Shown here piece after piece: positions 49,596-57,087 of a stretch of 64,000 nucleotides of DNA (positions are counted from its first letter, which is position 1; the number at the start of each line of letters is the position of its first letter). This stretch comes from Propionibacteriales bacterium (GTDB lineage: Bacteria > Actinomycetota > Actinomycetes > Propionibacteriales > Nocardioidaceae), in assembly GCA_026392415.1 (NCBI GenBank), contig JAPLCC010000052.1, positions 1 to 64,000 of the forward strand, given 5' to 3'. The notes beneath the pieces were generated by a model, which saw nothing but the letters and a program-made list of their open reading frames with translations, did not search any database and was not told where the DNA came from. The position numbers and the translations under genes are program-made.

Positions 49596-50677
49596 TGGGC
49601 CCTCGGGTGTACGACCGGGTCTTCGAGAAGTGCTTGGTCCGGATGGACGCCGAGAAGGCGCACCACCTGACCTACGACGCGCTGAAGGCCGGGGGAGTCG
49701 CCCTGAACCGGGCGCGGATCCCGGGTCGCGCGCCGGTCGAGGTCATGGGCCTGACGTTCCCCAACAGGCTTGGGATGGCCGCTGGCTTCGACAAGACCGG
49801 TGAGGTCTTCGACCAGCTCGCTGCCTTCGGATTCGGCCACGTGGAGATCGGCACGGTCACGGCGATCGCGCAGCCGGGGAACCCGCAGCCGCGGTTGTTC
49901 CGGCTGCCGGAGGACCGCGCGATCATCAACCGGATGGGCTTCAACAACGACGGCGCCGCGACGGTGGCCGCCCGGCTCGCGAAACGCGGCCTCGGCAAGC
50001 CCGATTCGCGCCGGACCCGGCGCGGCCTCGTGCTCGGCGTCAACATCGGCAAGTCGAAGATCGTCCCCGACGACGACCAGTCGGCGGTGGAGACGGACTA
50101 CGAGACCTCCACCCGGCTGCTGTCGCCGTACGCCGACTACCTCGTGGTGAACGTCAGCTCCCCGAACACTCCCGGCCTCCGCAACCTGCAGGCGGTCGAG
50201 AAGCTCGCCCCGCTCCTGGCCCACGTACGCCGTACCGCTGACGAGGCGACCGACGCCGTCGGCCGCGACCAGGTGCCGCTGCTGGTGAAGATCGCGCCGG
50301 ACCTCGATGACGACGACGTCCTCGGTGTCGCCGACATGGCGCTGTCCCTCGGCCTCGCCGGGATCATCGCCACCAACACGACCATCACCCGCGACGGTCT
50401 GGCCACACCGGCCGACACCGTCGCTGCGGCCGGTGCCGGAGGACTCTCGGGAGCTCCACTCACGAAGCGATCGACCGAGGTCGTGCGGCTGCTGCGCGGT
50501 CGTGTCGGTGACCAGCTGACCCTGATCGGCGTCGGCGGGATCAGCACGCCCGAGGACGCCCGGGAGCGGGTCGCGGCCGGTGCCGACCTCGTGCAGGTCT
50601 ACAGCGGCCTCATCTACGGTGGCCCGATGTGGCCGCGCCGGATCCTGAAGGGCCTGACCGAGAGGGGAATGTCCTGA
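49595..50677 (+). CDS. pyrD: Dihydroorotate dehydrogenase (quinone), class 2
   Basis: Membrane-associated FMN enzyme that oxidises dihydroorotate with quinone. The 360-aa product has the class 2 N-terminal helical region (VFEKCLVRMDAEKAHHLTYDALKAGG), FMN-binding GLTFPNRLGMAAGFDKTGE, catalytic-loop NVSSPNTPGLRNLQ with the Ser base, and IGVGGISTPEDARERVAAGADLVQVYSG. ATG overlaps the carB stop by one base. Confidence 0.95.
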
Positions 50678-51513
50678 TGACCACCTTCGGCACCCGCCTG
50701 TCCGCAGCGATGGCGGAGCGCGGACAGTTCTGCGTCGGCATCGACCCGCACAGCGCGCTCCTGCACGAATGGGGCTACGACGACGACGTGTCCGGGCTCG
50801 AGCGGTTCGCCCTCGGTGCGGTGGAGGCCGTGGCGCCGTACTGCAGCATCGTGAAGCCGCAGTCGGCCTTCTACGAGCGCTTCGGCAGCCGCGGCGTCGC
50901 CGTCCTCGAACGGGTCATCACCGAGTCCCGGGCTGCCGGTGCGCTGGTGCTGCTCGACGTGAAGCGCGGCGACATCGGTTCCACGTCCCAGGCCTACGCC
51001 GACGCCTACCTCGACCCGGCATCGCCGCTGGCGAGTGACGCGATCACGATCAGTCCGTATCTCGGCTTCGGCTCCCTGCTGCCGTTCGTCGACACTGCCC
51101 GCCGTTTCGACGCCGGCCTGTTCGTCCTTGCGGCCACCTCCAACAAGGAGGGCCCCGAGGTCCAGGAGGCGGTGACCAGCGACGAGTTCGGCGGCCGCAC
51201 CGTTGCCGCAGCGATGCTCGACCACCTCCGTGAGCTCAACGCCGGCGCGACCCCGATGGGCTCCTTCGGTGCTGTCGTCGGCGCCACCATCGACGGCTCC
51301 GGTCTCGACTTCGCCCTGAATGGTCCGATCCTCGCGCCCGGCTACGGCGAGCAGGGCGGCACCAGCGCCGACATCCTGCGGATCTTCGGGGCGAGCGCCG
51401 CCCACGTGCTCGCGTCCTCGTCGCGCGGTGTCCTGCGACTCGGCCCCGACCCGATCGCGATGCGCGACGCCGTGCACCGGGCCAACGACGAGCTCCGGGG
51501 ACTCGTCGGGTGA
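50677..51513 (+). CDS. pyrF: Orotidine 5'-phosphate decarboxylase, type 2
   Basis: Final step of UMP synthesis. The 278-aa product is the longer type 2 form common in actinobacteria, with CVGIDPHSALL near the N-terminus and the catalytic Lys/Asp array in LLDVKRGDIGST (about 89-100). ATG overlaps the pyrD stop by one base. pyrE is not in the window. Confidence 0.95.
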   Translation: MTTFGTRLSAAMAERGQFCVGIDPHSALLHEWGYDDDVSGLERFALGAVEAVAPYCSIVKPQSAFYERFGSRGVAVLERVITESRAAGALVLLDVKRGDIGSTSQAYADAYLDPASPLASDAITISPYLGFGSLLPFVDTARRFDAGLFVLAATSNKEGPEVQEAVTSDEFGGRTVAAAMLDHLRELNAGATPMGSFGAVVGATIDGSGLDFALNGPILAPGYGEQGGTSADILRIFGASAAHVLASSSRGVLRLGPDPIAMRDAVHRANDELRGLVG

Positions 51514-51983
51514 GTCAGTTCACTCAGCGCGTCGTGGCCCTGCTGGCCGTCGTCGCTCTCGCCGCGGGGGCTGGGGCGTTGTTGGTGAGCTCGTCGGGAG
51601 ACGACGACCCTTTCGCCGCCTACTGTTCCGAGGTCGAGGACCGGCGTGGCGAGCTCGGTGTCGCGCTCGCGGCCGGTCCGAGGATCGGGTTGATCCGCGC
51701 CCTGCCGACGTTCGAGCTGCTCGCCGACAAGGCACCCGAGGACCTCAAGGACGAGTGGGCGACCGTGCTCGCGAGTGTGACCGAGGTCCGCGACTCGTTC
51801 GCCGATGCCGACGTCGATCCGGCGACGTACGACCCCGAGAAGCCGCCGAAGGACCTCGCGGTCGCGGACCGGGAAGCGATCGAGGCGGCTGCGGTTCGGT
51901 TGGGCTCGACCGAGACCAAGCTCGCCTTCGCCGGTGTCAGCCAGCACGCGCGCGATGTCTGCAAGACACCACTGAGCCTCTGA
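51510..51983 (+). CDS. Membrane-anchored or secreted protein of unknown function
   Basis: A 157-aa protein with an N-terminal hydrophobic segment (about residues 8-26) and no lipobox or clear cleavage site, followed by an acidic helical extracytoplasmic part with two cysteines (in FAAYCSEVEDRRGEL and ARDVCKTPLSL) that could be bridged. I do not recognise a family. The GTG start overlaps the pyrF stop, so it is translated with the pyr operon, though a role in pyrimidine synthesis is not implied. Confidence 0.7.
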   Translation: MSQFTQRVVALLAVVALAAGAGALLVSSSGDDDPFAAYCSEVEDRRGELGVALAAGPRIGLIRALPTFELLADKAPEDLKDEWATVLASVTEVRDSFADADVDPATYDPEKPPKDLAVADREAIEAAAVRLGSTETKLAFAGVSQHARDVCKTPLSL

Positions 51984-52042
51984 GGGGCTTCTCCACGGCC
52001 TGACCGTGCACTTGTGGCCATACATAGATGACCCTAGGGTGT

Positions 52043-52067
52043 TGGTCGCGGGTTGATCTCGCGACCA
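52043..52067 (+). terminator. Inverted repeat after the 51510 gene
   Basis: TGGTCGCG and CGCGACCA form a perfect 8-bp stem with a 9-nt loop in the 152-nt gap between the pyr-linked gene and the lipoprotein gene. It lacks a T tract. It may end pyr-operon transcription or be an operator for the downstream gene; a TACATAGAT stretch at 52021-52029 just before it could be a -10. Confidence 0.4.
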
Positions 52068-52135
52068 TTCCTCGGGAAAGGCCATCTCCCATGCATCGCT
52101 TCTTCCCGCTACGGCATCGGGTGCGGTGACCTGCA

Positions 52136-53086
52136 GTGACCTGGGTGCGGGGCCTGATGGTGTTTGCCCTGACGATCACGCTTGCGGGCTGCACCGCTGC
52201 GCGCGTCGACGGGCCTGACCATGAGGGCACCGCGGGTGCCGACGGGCACCTGGCGACCCTCTGGGAGGGGCCAGCGCCATCGCTCGTCGGCACGCTCTAC
52301 GTGCTTGCCGGGCCCGACGAGTACTCCGCCAATGTCCTGGAGGTGGACCTCGCTGACGGCACCGTGCGGCGGTTGACGGAGAACCCCGAGGGATACGGCG
52401 TGTCCTCCTTTGCGGCGTCGCCCGGCGGCGTGGCCCTCGCGACCGCTGAGAACGGCTCGGACCAGCTCCGCGTCATCGCCCTCGGTGAGTCGGCGATGTG
52501 GGGCCGCGCGTCTGCATCGGAGCCGTCCATCGACCGTCGGGGCCGGGTTCTCGTTGCGCGTGGCACCGACACCGGCTCTGCGATCGATCTCTACGAGCCG
52601 GGGGAGCCACGTCGCATGATGCTTCCCAATGATCCCCGAGATCCCGGTGCGGTATGGGGGCCTCGCGGATCCGTCCTCGTTGCCGGGCCCACCGACCCGG
52701 CCGCCGCTGCCCCGACCTTGCTGCAGGTCTACGACGACCGCGGACGACTGGTGCGGAACGCGGGCCGCCCGGGCGGCCACTTCGGGCTCCTGGCCAATCC
52801 TTATCCCGATCGCCAACCGGTCACGGGTGTTCGGTCGGACAAACGGATGTCAGGGTTCGTGTTCAGCGACGACCTGACCCGGGTGACTCCGGTCCCGCGG
52901 GCCTGGCGGATCGGTTGCTGGGACCCCGATGGAAATCGTCTGCTCGTGCTGCGAGGGAAGACGATCGGGATCTGGGACCCCTCGCACACCCAGGAAGTGG
53001 AAATCACTGCCACCTCGACTGTGGATGTTCTCGCCTGCTCCTGGCTGCGTCGCCCGGCAGGTGGGGTGAGATCACTGTCTCGATGA
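52136..53086 (+). CDS. Predicted lipoprotein with beta-propeller-like repeats, function unknown
   Basis: A 316-aa product with a lipoprotein signal peptide (lipobox LAGC, cysteine at about residue 19) and a mature part of repeated segments like LEVDLADGTVRRLTENPEG, AASPGGVALAT, DLYEPGEPRRM and WRIGCWDPDGNRLLVLRG, which look like TolB/WD40-type propeller blades. No catalytic motif is seen. The GTG at 52136 is used; an in-frame GTG at 52145 is also possible. Its function and partners are unknown. Confidence 0.7.
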   Translation: MTWVRGLMVFALTITLAGCTAARVDGPDHEGTAGADGHLATLWEGPAPSLVGTLYVLAGPDEYSANVLEVDLADGTVRRLTENPEGYGVSSFAASPGGVALATAENGSDQLRVIALGESAMWGRASASEPSIDRRGRVLVARGTDTGSAIDLYEPGEPRRMMLPNDPRDPGAVWGPRGSVLVAGPTDPAAAAPTLLQVYDDRGRLVRNAGRPGGHFGLLANPYPDRQPVTGVRSDKRMSGFVFSDDLTRVTPVPRAWRIGCWDPDGNRLLVLRGKTIGIWDPSHTQEVEITATSTVDVLACSWLRRPAGGVRSLSR

Positions 53087-53132
53087 CGATCGCGGTGGTG
53101 GCCTCGCGTTGCCCCGCCGGGAGGCCTATGGC

Positions 53133-53162
53133 TAGATTGACCGCGGCGGTGCTCCCGCCGCG
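53133..53162 (+). promoter_or_regulatory. mihF promoter -10 and leader hairpin
   Basis: TAGATT (53133-53138) is a good -10. It is followed at once by CGCGGCGG (53142-53149) and CCGCCGCG (53155-53162), a perfect 8-bp stem with a 5-nt loop at the expected 5' end of the mihF mRNA. It could stabilise this abundant transcript. Confidence 0.45.
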
Positions 53163-53194
53163 ATCTCGAATGCGAACCGAAGGACATCAGCCCC

Positions 53195-53515
53195 GTGGCT
53201 CTGCCCCCCCTCACTCCCGAACAGCGGGCGGCCGCCCTGGAGAAGGCGGCGGCTGCTCGTCGAGAGCGGGCCGAGGTCAAGAACCGGCTCAAGAACTCCG
53301 GCGGTTCGATCAGCGAGGTGCTCCAGCAGGGCCAGGTCAACGACGTCGTGGGCAAGATGAAGGTCCTCGACCTGCTCCAGTCCGTGCCCGGCCTCGGCAA
53401 GGTGCGTGCGCGGCAGATGATGGAGCGCATCGGCATCGCTGAGTCCCGGCGCGTCCGGGGTCTCGGTACGAAGCAGATCGCCGCTCTGGAGCGCGAGTTC
53501 GCTCCCGGTGAGTAG
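53195..53515 (+). CDS. mihF: Actinobacterial integration host factor mIHF
   Basis: Small nucleoid-associated DNA-binding protein essential in mycobacteria. The 106-aa product has a basic N-terminal helix ([19 protein letters not shown]) and the helix-two-turn-helix segment [28 protein letters not shown]. It matches the actinobacterial S13-like H2TH family in length and sequence. GTG start with GAAGGA upstream. It overlaps gmk by 8 nt, the usual actinobacterial arrangement. Confidence 0.94.
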   Translation: MALPPLTPEQRAAALEKAAAARRERAEVKNRLKNSGGSISEVLQQGQVNDVVGKMKVLDLLQSVPGLGKVRARQMMERIGIAESRRVRGLGTKQIAALEREFAPGE

Positions 53516-54074
53516 TCGACTCTTCGTCCTTGCCGGACCCACTGCGGTCGGCAAGGGCACGGTCGCTGCCGCCATGCGCGAGCAGCACCCCGAGGTCTTC
53601 CTGTCCGTCTCGGCGACGACCCGAAGCCCGCGCCCCGGCGAGGTGGACGGTGTCCACTACCACTTCGTCGACGACGCGACCTTCGACGCGATGGTGGCCG
53701 AGGGTCAGCTCCTGGAGTGGGCCGTGGTCCACGGCGTCCACCGGTACGGCACCCCCCGCGGCCCTGTCGACGAGGCGCTGGCGGCCAACCGACCGGCCAT
53801 GCTGGAGATCGATCTTCAAGGCGCACGCCAGGTCCGCAAGACCATGCCGGAGGCCGTTTTCGTCTTCCTCAAGCCGCCGTCGTGGGACGAGCTGGTCCGT
53901 CGCCTGGTCGGCCGGGGGACCGAGGGCGAGGAGGAACGCGAGCGCCGGCTCGCCACCGCGCGCCTCGAACTTGCGGCCGAAGAAGAGTTCGACGTCAGCA
54001 TCGAGAACGTGGAAGTTAACGCTGCGGTCCAGGAGTTGGTAGCCTTAATGGTTGATTCCACCCACGAACTGTGA
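53508..54074 (+). CDS. gmk: Guanylate kinase
   Basis: Phosphorylates GMP to GDP. The 188-aa product has Walker [11 protein letters not shown] (about 9-18), GMP-binding [21 protein letters not shown] and [12 protein letters not shown], and the lid region. GTG start inside the end of mihF. rpoZ follows after 11 nt. Confidence 0.95.
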   Translation: MSSRLFVLAGPTAVGKGTVAAAMREQHPEVFLSVSATTRSPRPGEVDGVHYHFVDDATFDAMVAEGQLLEWAVVHGVHRYGTPRGPVDEALAANRPAMLEIDLQGARQVRKTMPEAVFVFLKPPSWDELVRRLVGRGTEGEEERERRLATARLELAAEEEFDVSIENVEVNAAVQELVALMVDSTHEL

Positions 54075-54085
54075 GGCTCTAACAC

Positions 54086-54406
54086 GTGTCTGCCCCGAAC
54101 ATCGCCGCCGAGGGTGTCACCAACCCCCCGATCGACGACCTGCTGTCCAAGACCGACAGCAAGTACAAGCTGGTTCTCTACAGTGCCAAGCGCGCCCGGC
54201 AGATCAACGCCTACTACTCCCAGCTCGGCGAAGGCCTGCTCGAGTACGTCGGCCCGCTCGTGGAGACCCACGTGCAGGAGAAGCCGCTCTCGATCGCGCT
54301 GCGCGAGATCAGCCAGGACCTGCTGACCTGCGAAGACATCGACCCGGCCGAGCTCGCCGCTGCTGAGGCTGCTGCTCCGAAGTCGCCGGCCGCTGCCTCC
54401 GAGTGA
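54086..54406 (+). CDS. rpoZ: DNA-directed RNA polymerase omega subunit
   Basis: Small subunit that helps assemble RNA polymerase by holding beta-prime. The 106-aa product has the omega core [29 protein letters not shown] (about 11-39) and a C-terminal Ala/Glu-rich tail. GTG start. The order mihF-gmk-rpoZ-coaBC-metK is typical of actinobacteria. Confidence 0.95.
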   Translation: MSAPNIAAEGVTNPPIDDLLSKTDSKYKLVLYSAKRARQINAYYSQLGEGLLEYVGPLVETHVQEKPLSIALREISQDLLTCEDIDPAELAAAEAAAPKSPAAASE

Positions 54407-54419
54407 GCTGACCCCTCCC

Positions 54420-55658
54420 ATGCCCAGGGTGGTGCTCGGTGTCTCGGGTGGCATCGCGGCCTACAAGGCATGCGAGTTGCTTCGCCGGTTCACCGAGTCC
54501 GGCCACGACGTGACGGTCGTTCCGACCGCCGCGGCGCTGGAGTTCGTCGGTGCGCCCACGTGGGCTGCGCTGTCGGGCAAGCCGGTGTCCGCCGACGTCT
54601 GGTCCGGCGTGCACGAGGTGCCGCACGTGCGCCTCGGGCAGACCGCCGACCTGGTCGTGGTCGCTCCGGCGACGGCCGACCTGATGGCGAAGGCGGCGCA
54701 CGGTCTGGCGGACGACCTGCTGACCAACACCCTGCTGACCGCACGCTGCCCGGTGGTCCTTGCTCCGGCGATGCACACCGAGATGTGGGAGCACCCGGCA
54801 ACGACCGCCAACGTCGCGACGCTCCGTTCGCGTGGCGTCGTGGTGATCGAGCCCGCCGAAGGTCGCTTGACCGGCGCCGACACGGGCAAGGGCCGGCTCC
54901 CCGAGCCAGAGGAGATCTTCGAGATCGCCCGCGACGTCCTCGCCAGGGTCTCGACCGGTGCTTCCGTCGGCGCTGCACTGACCGACCTGGCCGGACGACA
55001 CGTGGTCGTCTCTGCCGGTGGCACTCGCGAACGTCTCGACCCGGTGCGTTTCCTCGGCAATCGTTCGTCGGGTCTGCAGGGCTATGCCCTCGCCCGGGCG
55101 GCCGCGGCTCGTGGCGCCGAGGTCACGCTCATCGCTGCCAACGTCTCGTTGCCCGACCCCGCCGGGGTCAAGGTCGTGCGGGTGGAGTCGACCGCAGAGC
55201 TGCGCGACGCTGTCCTCGCGTCTGCGGCCGGGGCCGACGCCGTCGTGATGGCAGCGGCACCCGCCGACTTCCGCCCCGTGAGCCAGTCGGACGTCAAGAT
55301 CAAGAAGTCGGACGACGGATCGGCCCCGGCGATCACGCTGCAACAGAACCCCGACATCCTCAAGGAGATCGCGACCCACCGGGCCCGCCCGGACGCCGTG
55401 ATCGTCGGATTCGCCGCCGAGACGGGCGATGCCACCGGCAGCGTCCTCGACCTCGCGCGCGCCAAGCTCGCTCGCAAGGGCTGTGACCTGCTCGTCGTCA
55501 ATGACGTGAGCGGCGGAGCGGTCTTCGGGAGCGCGGACAACGAGGCGGTGATCCTCGGTTCGGACGGTACGTCTGTCGACGTGCCGCACGGGTCCAAGTC
55601 CGCCCTCGCGCACCTCATCTGGGACAGTGTCGTCTCCCGTTTCACGCCACACTCGTGA
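54420..55658 (+). CDS. coaBC: Phosphopantothenoylcysteine decarboxylase / phosphopantothenate-cysteine ligase
   Basis: Two successive steps of coenzyme A synthesis. The 412-aa product has the N-terminal FMN-dependent CoaC domain starting VVLGVSGGIAAYKACELLR, with APAMHTEMW as substrate clamp region, and the C-terminal CoaB ligase domain from about residue 190 with VSAGGTRERLDPVRFLGNRSSG and AAPADFRP plus the lysine-rich KIKK segment. Both halves look complete. Confidence 0.95.
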   Translation: MPRVVLGVSGGIAAYKACELLRRFTESGHDVTVVPTAAALEFVGAPTWAALSGKPVSADVWSGVHEVPHVRLGQTADLVVVAPATADLMAKAAHGLADDLLTNTLLTARCPVVLAPAMHTEMWEHPATTANVATLRSRGVVVIEPAEGRLTGADTGKGRLPEPEEIFEIARDVLARVSTGASVGAALTDLAGRHVVVSAGGTRERLDPVRFLGNRSSGLQGYALARAAAARGAEVTLIAANVSLPDPAGVKVVRVESTAELRDAVLASAAGADAVVMAAAPADFRPVSQSDVKIKKSDDGSAPAITLQQNPDILKEIATHRARPDAVIVGFAAETGDATGSVLDLARAKLARKGCDLLVVNDVSGGAVFGSADNEAVILGSDGTSVDVPHGSKSALAHLIWDSVVSRFTPHS

Positions 55659-55687
55659 GACGGTCAACCATCACCTCAGTCGGTCCG

Positions 55688-55693
55688 TATCGT
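55688..55693 (+). promoter_or_regulatory. Possible -10 element of metK
   Basis: TATCGT lies 92 nt before the metK ATG in a 127-nt gap. The leader between them shows no SAM riboswitch fold I can recognise; it ends in CAGGAGTTCTCACC, a normal ribosome binding site. Confidence 0.3.
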
Positions 55694-55785
55694 TGGATCG
55701 ACAGCACATCACCCGTCACACCGTCATCGACCGAGCGGCCCCCAGGATTTCCGCCTCGGCCTGAGCACCAGGAGTTCTCACCACT

Positions 55786-56985
55786 ATGACTGGACGTCTG
55801 TTCACGTCGGAGTCCGTGACCGAGGGTCACCCCGACAAGATTTCGGACCAGATCAGCGACACGATCCTTGATGCCTTCCTCGCGGAGGACCCCGCTTCGC
55901 GCGTGGCCGTCGAGACGCTGTGCACCACGGGCCTCGTGGTCGTTGCCGGTGAGGTCACGACCAGTGCCAAGCCTGACCTCGTCAAGCTGATCCGCGCCAA
56001 GATCGTCGAGATCGGCTACGACGCCTCGGAGAAGGGCTTCGACGGCAACTCCTGTGGCGTGCAGATCGCCATCGGTGCGCAGTCGGCCGACATCGCCCAG
56101 GGCGTCGACGACGCCTTCGAGGAGCGCGTCGACGGCTCCGGCGACGAGCTCGACCGCCAGGGTGCGGGCGACCAGGGCCTGATGTTCGGCTTCGCCTGCG
56201 ACGACACCCCCGAGCTCTTCCCGCTGCCGATCAAGATCGCGCAGACGCTGGCCGAGAAGCTCACCGCGGTGCGCAAGGACGGCACGCTGCCCTACCTCCG
56301 TGCCGACGGCAAGACCCAGGTCACCATCGAGTACGACGAGGACGACCGCCCGGTGCGCATCGACACCGTCGTGCTGTCGACCCAGCACGCCGAGGAGGTC
56401 GACCAGGAGCAGCTGTCCAAGGACATCCTGGTCAACGTCATCGAGCCCGTGCTCGAGCAGTTCAAGGGCGTCGTCCCCTCCGAGGGCTACAGCCTCTTCA
56501 TCAACCCGACCGGCCGCTTCGTCATCGGTGGCCCGATGGGTGACGCCGGTCTGACCGGCCGCAAGATCATCGTCGACACCTACGGCGGCATGGCCCGTCA
56601 CGGTGGCGGCGCGTTCTCCGGCAAGGACCCGTCGAAGGTCGACCGCTCGGCTGCCTACGCCATGCGCTGGGTGGCGAAGAACATCGTCGCCGCGGGCCTC
56701 GCCCGTCGCGCCGAGGTCCAGGTCGCCTACGCGATCGGCGTTGCCAAGCCCGTGGGTGTCTTCGTCGAGACCTTCGGCACCGGCGTCGTCCCGGACGAGA
56801 AGATCCAGGAAGCCGTTCTCGCGGTCTTCGACCTGCGTCCGGGCGCGATCCTTCGCGACCTCGACCTGAAGCGTCCGATCTACGCCAAGACCGCGGCCTA
56901 CGGCCACTTCGGTCGCGAGCTGCCCGAGTTCACCTGGGAGCGCACCGACCGCGCCGAGGCGCTCAAGGCTGCTGCCGGGATCTGA
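55786..56985 (+). CDS. metK: S-adenosylmethionine synthetase
   Basis: Makes SAM from methionine and ATP. The 399-aa product has the signature segments [14 protein letters not shown] (4-17), [12 protein letters not shown] with the catalytic loop, [23 protein letters not shown], and the conserved C-terminal [11 protein letters not shown]. Full length. A strong terminator hairpin follows, separating it from the protease gene. Confidence 0.97.
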   Translation: MTGRLFTSESVTEGHPDKISDQISDTILDAFLAEDPASRVAVETLCTTGLVVVAGEVTTSAKPDLVKLIRAKIVEIGYDASEKGFDGNSCGVQIAIGAQSADIAQGVDDAFEERVDGSGDELDRQGAGDQGLMFGFACDDTPELFPLPIKIAQTLAEKLTAVRKDGTLPYLRADGKTQVTIEYDEDDRPVRIDTVVLSTQHAEEVDQEQLSKDILVNVIEPVLEQFKGVVPSEGYSLFINPTGRFVIGGPMGDAGLTGRKIIVDTYGGMARHGGGAFSGKDPSKVDRSAAYAMRWVAKNIVAAGLARRAEVQVAYAIGVAKPVGVFVETFGTGVVPDEKIQEAVLAVFDLRPGAILRDLDLKRPIYAKTAAYGHFGRELPEFTWERTDRAEALKAAAGI

Positions 56986-57004
56986 TCCCACCGAGCAACC
57001 AGGA

Positions 57005-57034
57005 GCCCGCCGTCCCCGCAAAGGGACGGCGGGC
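57005..57034 (+). terminator. Intrinsic-type terminator after metK
   Basis: GCCCGCCGTCCC and GGGACGGCGGGC form a perfect 12-bp GC-rich stem with a 6-nt loop, followed by TTCCTG, 20 nt after the metK stop. It marks the end of the mihF-to-metK group. Confidence 0.8.
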
Positions 57035-57087
57035 TTCCTGCATCCGTGGAACGATGCTGACGTTGCCTTTCTGACTGAAGGATTCTC

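Noticed and set aside
55659..55785. Possible SAM riboswitch before metK
   Set aside because: The 127-nt leader lacks the multi-helix layout or conserved cores of SAM-I, SAM-II or SAM-IV elements. Only a plain ribosome binding site is visible.
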